Assembly (NCBI RefSeq): GCF_030848805.1
Contig: NC_092361.1
Coordinates: 3,534,001-3,598,000, forward strand
Length of the DNA: 64,000 nucleotides
Origin: Temnothorax longispinosus
Lineage: Eukaryota; Arthropoda; Insecta; Hymenoptera; Formicidae
Direction: 5' to 3'
Shown: in pieces, positions 9,364 through 22,500 of the stretch
Position numbering within the stretch: the first letter of the stretch is position 1
Layout of the letters: every line of letters starts with the position of its first letter
Notes under the pieces: model-generated
What the model saw: the letters and a program-made list of their open reading frames with translations, nothing else
What the model was told of the DNA's origin: nothing
Databases searched by the model: none
Program-made: the position numbers and the translations under genes

Positions 9364-11950
9364 ATAATTGGAAAGGCGCAGTTGTTGATAATTTTTTTAA
9401 CAGTCGGGCTAATGGCGAAGCCAGCTAGCACTAACGACGGAGAACAGTACAAATGCTGCTCGGAAAAGAATTATTCTAACGATTTTTGTATTTATCATAA
9501 TGCGCGGGTTCGCCAGGCTCGACAAGTCGCAAATGTCACTTGTTACAAATGTACATTTACATAGGATAATTAAATCGCAATTCTACCATCCGTTTCATCA
9601 TCCTTCGTGATTCACTTCTTTCCCACGTGACATGGAAGTGTAGCGATCGATCGTAAATTACGCGGATAATTTTTTTTCTTTTAAGCGACGAAGAGACGAA
9701 ATCGTTAATTTAAGTGATTTGTTGTGGAAGGAACGGGACGACCCGACTGGAAGTATCGAAGTTTCTGCCGCCATAACAGTGACCCTGGTCAGACCATTCA
9801 CCTTTGAGCTCATCAAAAACTTCGAATTTTAAAACTTCGAATTTAATTAATTCTTATCGTGATGTGTCTGCCTGTCTGCCATAATTTAGATTATTTAAAA
9901 ATCCAACGAGAGACGTTGACAATATTTTATACGTGACAAGATATGCTATTTAGGCATCTTTTCTGAAGCTATCAGTTATCTTTTTTTCTAGAAAAGAGAT
10001 GCGACAAGACAGAATACAAGAAATGTTGCAAGAGTGCACGGTCGATGTTACTATATTGATTATTTTTGCGTTCCGCGTTCCGCGTCAGACGAAAAATAGA
10101 GGAAAGATTTTGACGAGCTTGCAAGAAAAATCGCAGTACGTAAATCCCATCGTCAATCTTATCTACGTCTTTCTTATCTCGGGGGAAAATATTGCGGGGG
10201 ATATTTTTACGAATTTGCAGAAAACTGCATATCGTTAAAAATCGTTGATGTATCTGGTCCCTCGTAAATCCTCACGTCGAGCTTATTATCGTCGCGCTTC
10301 GGGCTTATCACGGGCATTACGACATTCGATTGAGCCTCGACAAACTGTCGAATCCGTCGCCGCCGCGCCGTCGCGGTCGCCGTCCAGCGTTATCGTAACG
10401 TGATATTTTTTTGCATTTTATTGTTGTATATAGACGAATCGGCGCGCACATTTTATCGGACGTTATTAAGGCCCGGGCGGGCCCGACCGAGATCTCGCCA
10501 CCCTTGCGTAATCGCGTGCACGCGACCAGATAAGAAAAGCGAGCGGCTCGCTTATCATCGTATGACGCGCGGCGCGCCGTTAAGGACAACGTAATAGGGA
10601 TTTACGTGGCGCAGGGGGATGCCGGGGATATGACGCGGGTGAAGAGGCCAACCGCTAGTCATAACACAACAATACTTTATGATAGAAAACGCGAATAGAA
10701 GTGTGTTTGATGTCACGCGTCGGGGCCGTCGGGCAATTAGCACGCGTCGGAAAAAAACATGTAAATACATACTTGTACGTACACAAAATCGCATGGCATT
10801 ACTGTTTGCGAACTACAGGAAGCCTTAAAAGGGGATGTGTATGGAAGACCTCCGCTTTTAAGGAGATCCGTTCCTTTTCACGCGCGACCGAGTTGGGCAT
10901 TCGCGAGAGAAAGGACATTTACATGAGACGTTTATAAGAAATAATACACAGTTGCATTTTTTATTTAATTATTGAAATATTATTTTATAGAATTATTTAC
11001 TTATGCCAAATGTTATATATATATATATATATGTCAGTATTGTAAAAATAAATTACGACAAACTCTCTGGAATAGTATGAAATTAAACAATATATTCAGT
11101 CTTAGACATTGAAATATTTACAGATCGATATAATAAACATTTCTTTAGCATTTTTTAATTATATATTGTATATATACAGAAACTCACACAGACAAATTTG
11201 AATAAATTTCGGAAATATGCAATCATGCAAATGTCTTAGAAAAAAGAATATATTCTCGGAACTAAATATGTTTGGCAATCATTAATATATGTAGTAACGC
11301 TAATTTTTTTTTCTGTTATTCAATTTTATTTATTTTTTGTTAAATTTGAATTTATTAATCGAGGCGCGCCGTGAAAACATAATCGAGCAAGCTATAAACA
11401 TTGAATAGATTTCTCAGAAATCATCAATCATCTTGACATGCGAATGCACACAGTGGCTTATATAAGTCTTATTATCTATATTATGACAAGCTTTATTTTA
11501 TATTCATGGCTGATTCTCGCTTAGATCTTACAAGAAAATTGTTATATCTTAATTGTAAAGGTCTTGAGATTTTTTTTCGCTAATATTACATATCGAGCAA
11601 AATTCGCTCAACTTTGTGACATCTTCGGGTTGCCTCCATGGAATCTCACCCTTTCGGAGCTTATTCTTTCACGCGTCTCGCGCATGATTCTACTTCAAAG
11701 ATAGACAAAACAATTATTTCATTTACATAAAATTAGACCGAGGTTTCTCACGCTGTTATTACGACGCTAATCGCTACATAATTACACAACATACAGCGCG
11801 ATACGAGTTATGATATAATTGATGGAAGGAGCCGTCTTCTTTTTTCTTATTATATAATCAACCGACATGCACGATTGTTATTATTAGGAAATTTTTATTG
11901 CCGGGAAGCTTTACAGTGCAAAAAAGAGAAATATACTTCTTTAAGTCTTA
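9364..11950. other. Gene-free DNA downstream of ATAD3
   Basis: Presumed ATAD3 3' untranslated region followed by increasingly AT-rich sequence. It includes a (TA)n run at 11014-11032. The short open frames here have no recognisable features. No RNA gene seen. Confidence 0.5.
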
Positions 11951-12104
11951 GGGCCACTTCGACCAAGCTCCGATTCACTTAATCGTTGATTAGTCCATTA
12001 GAAATGACCAATCGCATTTGTCAATCTACTTCACGAGCAAATGCGAATGGTCATTTCCAATGGACTAATCAATGAGTTAATCGGAGCTTGGTCGAAGCGG
12101 CCCT
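11951..12104. mobile_element. Palindromic MITE with GGGCC ends
   Basis: Inverted arms start GGGCCACTTCGACCAAGCTCC and its complement, with TA (or TTA) on both sides (11948-11950 and 12104-12106). Each arm carries a GACCAATCGCATTTG-type CCAAT core. The ends resemble those of the elements at 5554-6226 and 19966-20107, suggesting one superfamily. Confidence 0.8.
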
Positions 12105-12106
12105 TA

Positions 12107-12251
12107 GACCGGTATTTATAGTCGGATCTTATAAGATCGTCTCAAGTTCATCTTTAGATACCTCGTAGCCAATGAATCGAGTCGTACAGCGAGTCTAAAG
12201 ATAAACTTAAGACAATCTTAAATATAAGATATCCGACTATGAATACCGGTC
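12107..12251. mobile_element. Palindromic element with GACCGGTATT ends
   Basis: A 145-bp inverted repeat with arms GACCGGTATTTATAGTCGG / CCGACTATGAATACCGGTC and further matching internal segments (AAGTTCATCTTTAGA versus TCTAAAGATAAACTT). It starts within a few bases of the end of the preceding MITE. No clear target duplication. Confidence 0.75.
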
Positions 12252-13483
12252 AATAGAATGAAATGCAAAAACACTCGGCCGAATAAAAGTTCATGAACGT
12301 GACGTTTGTTGTTGTGACTCCCCGGATTTTTCATCCAATTCGCTTCCCCTTATGTGTACGTGCAACCGTTAAGCCTTGAGCCACAAGCTCACACGTCCCC
12401 TCGACTTCCCTTGGATGGGAAGATATCTAGAATCATGTTTTTTCTCGTCTGGCGCCGATAAAATGTGTCGTACGATCCCCCCAGTCGGAGTATAGCCTTC
12501 AATTTTTACTCGAGCGATAATGAATCGGATGACACGCGCTGTGTCCACACTCGCGGGTGCGGGTGCCAAGATAAATCTTCCTCCCCTCTTTAGTTCTCTC
12601 TCTCTCTTTTTTTTCTTCGTTTCTTTGTCTGCCTCTCGCAGTTCTGGATACCGCGGTTGGAGGGTAAATCAACCCGCGATAGTCGAGTCAGCGATGACCT
12701 TGATAGTCATTTTAGTATTTTTTCTGATTCCAATTTTTCATTTTCTTCCCTCCTTCCAAACACTCTTCAGGCTCTTTCGAAATGTTGTGCTGTTCAGCAA
12801 TTGACCCGAAATAAAATGTCAACTCGCATGACACTTTTCCGATAAGATTTAGAGTATTTAGAGTATCATATAGACGACGTGCGAGATATACGTCCGAAGA
12901 GGAATGATCTTTCGGAAGCGTCTCGGAGAGTTCCGTTTGTTGAGAGATAAACGCGATAGATCCTCAGGTATTTCCTCGGACGGATGAATACTTGAAGAGG
13001 GGCGAGAACAGAGATAGGGAGGCCCTAAGTGCGCGCGCTCGTCTCCGAACTCCCCGCGAGCTGTATATCGGAGGTGTTGGCCATCAAGAGGTCATCACCG
13101 CATGGCAAGGTTATCGTCGGATTTTAAAAAAGGCGGGGAGATTTTTGTACGCGGTCGGCGTGGCTCAACCGGCCAGTTCGTCGAAAACGTCGTACGTCGA
13201 CGGTGACGCTCCCCGTTGGCTTATCTGTTTGCGTCGCGATTGAGATTTCCATTCAAACGCGTCGGAGACGGTCCAGCCGTTTGTCTTCGACGGAGAGTGC
13301 TCAGATCAACAACTCCGGTTTCGGAGAGACAGAACTTTCCAGATCCTCAATCTCGAGATCCTAGAAATTTAATCAAGATTAAATCGTCTTCTCTGATCCT
13401 CGATGAGGATTGAGAATTAGCGTCGGCAATTAGCGTCGAGAGCGATTAATCGTTTCTTTCACCCGGTTACCCTGGCAATCGGC
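12252..13483. other. Upstream region of the first CD36-family gene
   Basis: The left part includes a T-rich pyrimidine tract near 12595-12620. The right part, from about 13000, is GC-richer and probably holds the promoter and 5' untranslated region of the gene starting at 13484. No separate gene recognised. Confidence 0.45.
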
Positions 13484-15837
13484 ATGACGATCTCGATGAC
13501 CGAGCTGGACATAGAGAAGAAGGCGATCGGACGTTGCGGGCGCAGCCATCGTCTTCGCTTCTGGAGCGCCTGGATCTACTGCGGCGTCTTCGCGATGAGC
13601 TCCGCCGTCTTCTACGCGTTCTGGTACACGGACGCGTTCAACGACTACGTGCTGTCGCAGATGGAACTGCGCAACGGCACCCGCGCCTTCGACTGGTGGC
13701 AGCGTCCGCCCACCAGGATCAAGTACAACATCCGCATCTTCAATTACACGAACGTGGACGAGTTCCAGGCGGGGGTGGCGAGCAAGCTGCGCGTCGAGGA
13801 GCTCGGTCCCTACGAGTACCACGAGACCCTGAGTCGCGAGAACGTGGCGTTGCACGATAACGGCACGGTCACCTACCAGGACAAGAGGTCCTTCGAGTGG
13901 GTGGGCGGCCGACCCGGCAACGACGCCATCGTGGTGCCGAACGTGCCGTTGATGTTCACCACTGCGTACGTCCGGGACCTCGGCTTCGCGGTGCGATTCT
14001 TCGTTCACACGGTGCTGTCGAGTCTGGGGGAGTCGACGTTCGTCAACGTGACCGCCGACGGTTTCCTCTGGGGATACGACACTCAGCTCTTCGAAATGGC
14101 CAGGCCGCTGATGATGCTCCAGCGGAAGATACCCTTCGAAAAGTTCGGCTTAATGGCCATGGTACGTTTAATCGCGTAGGGTTTTGTCCCGGGCAACACG
14201 CGATGTCTAAAATCGAGACATAAGACGTCTTATAAAAATGAAAAATTTATGAAAAATTTTACTTCTTTAAGAAATATACTTCAAATATTTATTTTGTAGC
14301 TGTAGGCCTTACATTTTCATGAAAGCTAAGTGAATACCACGAAAGATAATTTTATCGCCGCGTCAAAAAGCGAGATAATTTCTTTCGGGAAACGGGAAAC
14401 TCTGACGAGATAACACACGGTTATTCAGTCACGATTAATGTAAAACGCGCGTTTTTCTTCTAGAAAAATGGTATCGATGTGGATCGCATCACGATGCACA
14501 CGGGATCGAAAGGCATGGAAAATCTCGGCATGATCGAACGAGTGAACGGGATGGACGACCGGCACATTTGGGATGACGAGCGATGCGATAAGGTCAGGGG
14601 CTCCGACGGCACCACATTTCCGCCCAACGTGATAGAGGACACAAGCAAACCTATCTACGTGTATTCTAAGGACATTTGCAGGCAGCTACCCTTCCATTTC
14701 ACCGAACAAGTGATCACTTACGGCATGCCTTCCCTAAGGTAAACAAAAAAAATGTAAACCTTCCGCATGATGTGCCACGATTCAATTTCAAACGTGTCGA
14801 TCTTTAAAGAAAGATAAAACTATTCCTGAATATTTCCAATCGTCCTCGAAAGAATTTCAAAAAATATATTCTAAAATTTGATTTTTTGCTATTATTTAAT
14901 AATAATATATTTTCTTAAATTTCGAATCGTTCGTTTCTTGCGTTAACAACAAATCCTTCCGATCAGTTTTCTGTTGGAAGATAGAGAACTGATTGAAGAT
15001 TATGTCTAACACGTACGATTTTATTTTATCTCAGATACAAATTCACCCCGGATGCATATAACTTTTCGAACAAGCAAAACGAGTGCTTCTGCCAAAAAGT
15101 ACACGGCACGAGAGTCTGCCCGCCCACGGGACTCTTCAACATGTCCGCGTGCAGCTTTGGCTCGCCCTTGCTCTCGTCGTTCCCGCATTTTTATGGCGCC
15201 GACAAGTCCCTGCTGGAGCAAATAGATGGCTTGAATCCACGGCAGGAAGATCACGAGAGTTTCGTAGACCTACATCCGGTACGTCGATACTAAAATTTTA
15301 ATTATTATTATTAAATATTTATTACGCTAGATAATAAATCGTTACATCTAAATTATTGTAATTAGAACTCTGCTAGTGGCTTTCAGTTTTAATTAGAATT
15401 CATGTAAAGAAATTTGGAAGCAACGTCATCTCCCATCTTTTGCTAATTTTATGATCCGAGAGCGAATAAAAATCAAATTAAATTTCTGTTTTCAGCGCCT
15501 GGCGGTCGCCATGGCCGGCTGGTCGAGGCTGCAAGTGAACCTGGAGGTGCGAAGGGCGATCGGCGTACCGTTCCTCGGGAAACTGAAAGACGGCACGATT
15601 CTTCCGCTTATCTGGCTCGAGGTTGGAACAGACGAGGTTCCGGAACAGGTATTGGAGGTCCTTCAGAGCGCGCATTTCACAGCTGCCAACGTGGAGATGG
15701 CCGCGCAATGGGGCAGTCTGATAGCAATGATACTCTCCTTGACCGCTATGATTGCCTGCCTCTGGAAATATCGCGTGGAACAAGACGTGGTTCTCCAGAG
15801 AAACTCTTTCATTCAGAACAACCTTCTCGAGGTCTGA
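13484..15837 (+). CDS. CD36-family scavenger receptor (class B type), complete
   Basis: Two-pass membrane receptor of the CD36/SCARB family, which binds or transports lipids, lipoproteins or cell debris at the plasma or lysosomal membrane. Exons 13484-14161, 14464-14738, 15035-15278 and 15496-15837 join in phase to 512 residues, the family norm. Membrane helices lie at about 27-47 and 470-489 with short cytoplasmic tails. The ectodomain shows the family signatures IFNYTNVDEF, EELGPYEY, LWGYD, IERVNGMDD, a GSDGTTFPP segment, and the Cys-x-Cys cluster (335, 337, 346, 357). Several NxT/NxS sequons (NGT, NYT, NVT, NMS) suggest glycosylation. A second in-frame ATG four codons on (13496) could also be the start. 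It lies tail-to-tail with another CD36-family gene. I cannot say which Drosophila subfamily it belongs to. Confidence 0.93.
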
Positions 15838-16352
15838 TCGGAACGGAAACCGCTCGGAGAGGAGGAACGAATGAGCGGAGATCCTTGATCCACCTAGGGA
15901 AAGAAAAAAAGAATTCCGAGGTAATGCGGATGTAAGGGAATACTGAAAGGTCTAATTTTTTAGACGTTTTGAACTTTTTAAACGCCTCGAGGGGTTTTTC
16001 GTGCTCGATCAGTCGACATTCGACTTGAGACAGAAGATGCGAATCGTTAGTCTCTCGTAGAGTTGCACGGGAGAACGAATTTGTATCGTCAAATAGAGCT
16101 CGGTAACGTTAATAATTGTTGTGCAATTGGAATAATGTACGTTACTGGCAAACTGGTTTCGATGCGCGCGGAGGGAATCCGTCATTGCGAACAATTTCAG
16201 CGTGATAATGACAATTTGCCACGTTTCTTGGAGACAAAAATTATACTGCTTGAAGGAAATATTGCTCGTCTGTTTTGAAATAATTTATTAACGACATATT
16301 GCGCTTTAACAAAGCATTTACCAAGCGATTTTATTATACTTTGGATCTTACG

Positions 16353-16358
16353 AATAAA
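16353..16358 (+). terminator. Candidate polyadenylation signal AATAAA
   Basis: First clear AATAAA on the plus strand after the stop codon of the plus-strand CD36-family gene, about 515 nt downstream. Confidence 0.35.
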
Positions 16359-17122
16359 TAGGGACGATGCTTTTACTTTTGTTTGTCGAATGATAATATT
16401 CTCAAAAATATGGATAAAAATGTTAATATCCGCTCGTGAAAAAAATGTATTTTTTTTAGATAAAGGAAGAATTAAAAACGAATTAGCGAGCATTTGAAGA
16501 TCTCTTTTATTCGTACGCGATCCATCGTGTTATTATCGTGTTATTTAAAATTACGAAACAATCGATACGGCGAGCCGCAAAGTCTACGAGAACGTCGATG
16601 GGCCATTAGTTCCTTATACGATAAATTGACATACCGCTGTTGTGCACCGTGAGAACGTGACAGAGAAAACACGTCCGCAACGCGGCCGAAGCTGTGATTG
16701 AGACTTTAGTGCATCGGAAAATAACGTACAATTATGCCGGCGGCGATTGCGATCCGTCGACGGTTGCGGCATTCGCATCTCGTCGTATTATTACCTGGCG
16801 GTGTCGCCGACCGCGACGGTGCGTTACGCCGTAATGAACGACCTGTACTTAATTAATAGGTGACGCACACACGCGACGGCAGTACGTATTACATACAACC
16901 GTTCAATTAACGAGCTCGTTGTCTCGACGGCGAGATTCGATATAGGTGTTGCTTTAACGTAGAATGTAAGTTTTATCTCATCGGGGCCCGCAAGACTCGC
17001 GGTATTCATCGGTATGCGCCGCGTATCTTTTTATATTCGTCCTAAGTCTAAAAGAACGGAGAAGATCTCTGTCGAAATCTGTGTGTCTGATATTGAATGA
17101 TATTGTACATATGTAAAAAACT

Positions 17123-17140
17123 ATACGGCGCGCGCCGTAT
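17123..17140. repeat. 18-bp perfect GC-core palindrome
   Basis: ATACGGCGCGCGCCGTAT is its own reverse complement and stands alone in AT-rich spacer. Function unknown. Confidence 0.6.
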
Positions 17141-18873
17141 TTTCTATTTTACTACATTGGTTGAAAAAAAAAAGTTTTATTATAATATAGCGTACGGTAG
17201 ATTTTTATTTTTGGCATTTACAGCTATCCTCTTACGACGGACCTCCACTACTTACCTTCGCAAATGCCTCGCGATCTTTTATCTCACGCCGCAGTCTGGA
17301 ATTATAATTATCTATCCTTTTTGGAATCGTAATAATTCATGTAAATCGCGCCTCGTCGCGCTTAATTTATCGCTAATTCGTCTACACATGCTCTATCGTG
17401 CAAGTTAACATTTTGATAACCCGAGAAGCGAAGTGAGCTCTTAATTCGTCGAAAAAAAAAACTCGTTTTCATATCAGCGCAGGAGCCGTCTTCACATACA
17501 CGCATACATATACGTCGTTCATCGTAGTGCATGTGGCCGATAAACGCGTAGTAATAATATCGCATGTAATAACATCTGTGTCGCAACACAGTATCGCGCG
17601 CGAGTGCAATGGCGTGTGGGAGTGGAATGGTCGTGGAACACCAAATTCAACGTCTAATCGTCACAAAATTAATTCTATTATATATTTTCCTCACTCCTCC
17701 TGCATTCATCTCTCGAACGAGTCCCTAATCCTCCTCGTTCCTTGCAAGAAGAACGAAAAGGCGAAAGAAAATTTGAAAACACTTGGAAATTCCCAAGACA
17801 AAAGAGAAGAGATACGTAAGAATAAGATGTGAGCAATAAGTGGAGAGTTCCTATTCCTGTCTCTCTTTTTCTTTCATATTTGGAATTTAAATCAAAATAT
17901 CAGATTGGTGCAAAAGATATATATTTGTCGAGACAGAATTTCAACAAAATCGAAGCGAAACTACCGCCACGAAATTCCAAGAAGAGTTTTTGATTTTCTT
18001 TTTAAGGAATTTTAGTTTTATAATTTTATTTAATACAAAGCTTGATGAAAACGACAAATCTTTTGCAACAAGCTAATTGATTGTGACTCTAGCTTTCTTA
18101 TAGAGTTTTACATACGCGCGTGATTTTTGAGAGTTAGTAAAACTTGAGAAAGAATATAGTTGTACAACTATACATATAATAACGATTACGCTGACACCAA
18201 TAACCTGATTTCTCACGCGCGCGCGCGCGCAATTTGGTATCTTTTGATTTTTATCATACAAAAGTAATTTATTTATTAGATCTAATTATAATCTACGTCT
18301 AATAACATTATTTATAATAATAATAAATGTACAAACGAATAACGAGAAATAGTACATTCTTGGTAATTACAATTCGTAGACGACAACGACGGCCAGATTC
18401 TATATGTACAGAAAAGAAGATTTCTGTCGTTCCGCTGTTGCTGCGTCTCGATTACACAAACTACTTACTCGTTGCAAACACGCTCGTGCAATCCAAATTG
18501 AAGTCGTGAACGAAGCTTGGCCTCGGGACAACGCCATGGACGGAATATCAATTTTTATCTTTGATCCTTACGTCAGTGCTCGCGACGATAATTGCCTCGC
18601 GCGATTAAACGGCGATCCTGATGAGGATCGATTCGATCGTGTGCAGCAAGAAGTCTCGTTATTAATATTAATAATCCTGATAAAAAGAAACGACGTTGCG
18701 TCATTGTAAATTTCAATCGCCGAGTTCCTCGTAACACAATGACTTGACTCCAATTTCCTATTTCCGCTCGGTATCGTAGAAAAATATTGTAGGAAAAACA
18801 TTCGTCGACGACAGGTTTAGTATTACCCTTTCCACAAAACTAATATCAAGTAAATATAAACAGACAACGAGAC

Positions 18874-18879
18874 TTTATT
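18874..18879 (-). terminator. Candidate polyadenylation signal, minus strand
   Basis: TTTATT on the plus strand reads AATAAA on the minus strand, about 640 nt past the stop codon of the minus-strand CD36-family gene. It is a plausible but unproven 3' end. Confidence 0.3.
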
Positions 18880-19514
18880 TTTCGATCAATTTCTCGGTTA
18901 TAAGAATTCAATTTAAGAAACCGCGACGAAGCGTAGTGTTTTCGCCGAAAAGACGTCGATTTAAAATTCGTTCGTATATTTTTTAGGCATTTTTTCTCAA
19001 TGCGAAGGAGCGTCAGCTTGCTCCTTCGCGGAGGAAAGACTGGTCGATTCGTCACGATTACATCTCGAGCAAGAAGAAGACGATATCGAACCACCTGCCC
19101 CACGGATCTCGAATTCGTCGCCGACCGTTGTTCGCGATTGATTTGTACTCGCGCGACTTGACACCGTCTGACAAAATACCATCCCGAGAAAAAATACACG
19201 TAACGTAACATAAATAAAACTATCGGCTGCCCGCGCGATGGGATAAAATTCGCTTCGCGTCGGAGGAGCCTCCCTCCCTCCCTCCCTTCCTCCCTCTCTT
19301 CCTTCTTCTCTCTCGCGAGACTCGCGAGGTTCGAACGTGGAAATCCTAATCGAGATATAAAGCACATGCCCGTCGCCTATGAAATAAGTAAGATTATCGT
19401 CCAAGTCCTCTCGCGAGAGGGTACACTCGTCGCGCGGCTCGTTCTCGCGGGGCGGAACTCCGAGCACTCGCGCACTCGTCTCAATTCCCACACTCGCTGG
19501 ACCGGCTGGACTCT

Positions 19515-22500
19515 CTACTTGCTGAAGGCAGGGTTCAGCTGGCCGTTCTTGGTGCTCGTCGCGTTCGCCGGCAGCGGGTTGCTCAGATGAAGCTTCTCCT
19601 GGCGCTTGGCGGCGCGCGCCAGGCACATGAGCGCGCCGAGCAGGACGATCGCGCCGATCGCGGCCAGGGCGCCGGACACCGCGGCGTGGGCAACCGGCGG
19701 CAGCTCCACCACCAGCTTCAGCAGGGAGCGCATCTCCTGGGGTAGCTCGTCGACGCACTGCGCGATAAAAGAGAAAGCATATTATCAATACTGGACCGCC
19801 TACGTATCGAGAAAGAGAAATTCCTCCTCTCGATTCACCAATCTTTAATTAAATGGCTTGTTAAATTATTCTGAAAAGTTTCCTCTTATCGTCGTTAAAA
19901 GTAAACATTTCCATAAAAAAGTTTTTTTTTTCTTGAGTCATGTGTCTCTGTGCGTTGCAACACTAAGGGCCGGTTGTTCCAACCTATTGGTAAGCTACCT
20001 GATAGTTAAATCACATGTCTATCTTTGTCCAATGTAAAGGATAAACAAAGACATACATATGATTTAACTATTAGGTAGTTTACCAACAGGCTGGAACAAC
20101 CAGCCCTTAGGCATTTCAGTCTTTATTAGTTCTATATACTTTACAATAATGCTGATGAATAATAATTCTGCATAACTTGTTTTATCTCCATTTTAAAGGT
20201 TTTTTTATCATTATCCTTTCGTCTAATTGTAAGTTATTATTATGAAATCTTTGTTCATGGTGGATAAATGCGAATCAGCAGAAAATAAGTTTGCACACAT
20301 ATGAAAATATACCTATAATTAGTTTTTGTCCTTAGAGAATTACAAGACCAACACATTAATTGCATATAATTAGTTCACTAAGGACAAACTAAATTAGCCT
20401 AGATCACTCTACACTCTACTTATATACGTAATAATACTAATGCCCACGATTAATAAGGATTAGATGTAATCGCGTGCTAATTCCATTGTTTCTCTCGCTT
20501 AAAAAGTAATTTTAAAAAAAAGATAACAAATTAAATTAAAAACTTTAAGATAAAATTAAAAGTAAAATATTGGTTGCAATATATTGTTACAAAGAAGTTT
20601 TTAAGCGAGAGTTTAGAGCACATCCGGTTCGGCGATTTAATTTGAGACGAGTCGTCGGCGGAGATGCAATTTCGAATACAATTAAGCAGCTCGATCTTTA
20701 TTTTCGCGTTTTCTTCAGCAAACATCTTCCTGAAATGGTGAAATCAAAGTTTCTTGCACTCTCGACGTACGTGCTGTCTCAAGTACAAAGGAGATTCTCG
20801 GAGTCGGAGAGTTTTTCTCCTTCTTTTTTTGTTCCTCCCGTCAAAGGACATCGCGACGCGAGGACGATGTTTTAGTGGCGTCGAGACGAGTTCCATTAAT
20901 ATGAATCATGAGCGAAAAGCGCGCGGCAATACGGCTCCTCTACGTGCGCGGTATTCAAACGCGGTACGCACGTCGTTGCCGAGCGGCCGTCCGTGCGAGA
21001 CGGCCGAACGGCAGGCACGTTCCCTCGTCATTGTCGTCACCGGGCGGAGGTAGAGATGAAAATTTCACCTGCGCGACCGGCTCCGACGATGATGACGACG
21101 ATTTGTAAGCGACGCGGTGTCCCGCGGTGTCCCGCGTTGTCCAGTAACGTAGGATAAGGGGGAACGAATCAAGGCGCATTGTGCGCGAATTCCTCCGCGG
21201 CCGGGGTATCCTTGAGAGGGACTTAATTTGATTCCGTTCGCATAAATAAATTCCTCGAATCGTCGCGTCACACTAATTTGATCGAGGTGGCTCATTAAAT
21301 TATTCAAGATTTGGAAGGTTCTCAATCCGAGCGCTGCTGATGAATAAATAATTAATGTCTCTCATAAAGCTTGCCGATCCCGATCTCCCGTTTCTCCGTA
21401 ATCAAAATTTTTATGTGTGCGAATCTCGTTTTGGAGGTGACCGGTATCGTATCATTTCCATTTTGAATGCTCGCTTCTTGCCATTTTTTTGTCTTCTTTT
21501 TTCTTCTCGCTCCTATCCTTCCAACTTGTAAGCCAATATGACGGAATGTCGCGCGCGCACTGTCACAACGAGACACTTCCGATATATTTTTAAATATATT
21601 TCTGTATTATTTTATTCTTATATGTTTTATGTTCGTCAACATGCCAGAAACGTACGACCCTCGTTTGCATCAAGACTCTCTCTCTCTCATTAAGATAATT
21701 AACAAAATTTATGCTACGTTGGCAGGTTTAACAAGCAATATTCTTAGTAGTTTTTTAGAACAATGATTAACAGCCATGAAAAAGCGGTCGTCTCTACTTT
21801 TTGCGTTAGCTCTCGCATCCTATTAGGATCTGCAATTTAATCCACGTCATAGCCGCGCTCGTTTAACATTTAACTACGGCTGCTGCATAATAATTTACAC
21901 AAAACACGCAATGATTCATACGTAACTATTCAACATGAATTAAAATTTTGCAAGAAATTGACTGCAAACTCGATACTCATGCAACGCGTTTTTTTTTTTA
22001 CAGCCTATCGTGGATAATGATAGATAGCAATCAAAAATTTTAACAATTGCGAGAGATACATCGCGTCAAGGATATATCAATTATAATTACCATTATGGAT
22101 ATATCGCATAAATTATGTATTAAGTTAAGACGATGTTTGCACGATATATGAACAGCGTGATATGTAATAATATATTATATTGTGTTATTACATAATTAAT
22201 ATCACGAGATCAATGGCTATCAGAACTATCAGATATATTGTCTGCGGACAATTGACGCCGGGGATAATTAAAAAAGTATCATATACTTACATCCTCAAAC
22301 CACATAATGGGGAAAATTATGTCGGGGAACGAAGCAACCTGCTTGATGTCTCGCACTTGGCTGACCGCGAGATTTATCTGCACCCTCGCTCGCGCCTTCA
22401 TGGCCGTGCCCATTATCGGTTGCACATCGATGTAGAGCTGATGCTTCTCAGCTTCCGGCGGCGATATGCCCGTGACAGCCTCCCGTAAGGCCGGATCGGC

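Larger units (their letters stand above)
15838..19514. other. Region between the two convergent CD36-family genes
   Basis: Contains the 3' untranslated regions of both genes and AT-rich spacer. It includes a (CG)n run near 18217-18230 and a pyrimidine-rich CCCT repeat near 19262-19300. Open frames here on both strands are arginine-rich by-products of CpG content. Confidence 0.5.

Noticed and set aside
18846..19367. 173-codon minus-strand frame downstream of the CD36 stop codon
   Set aside because: It lies in the probable 3' untranslated region and is dominated by Arg/Glu from a CCCT repeat.
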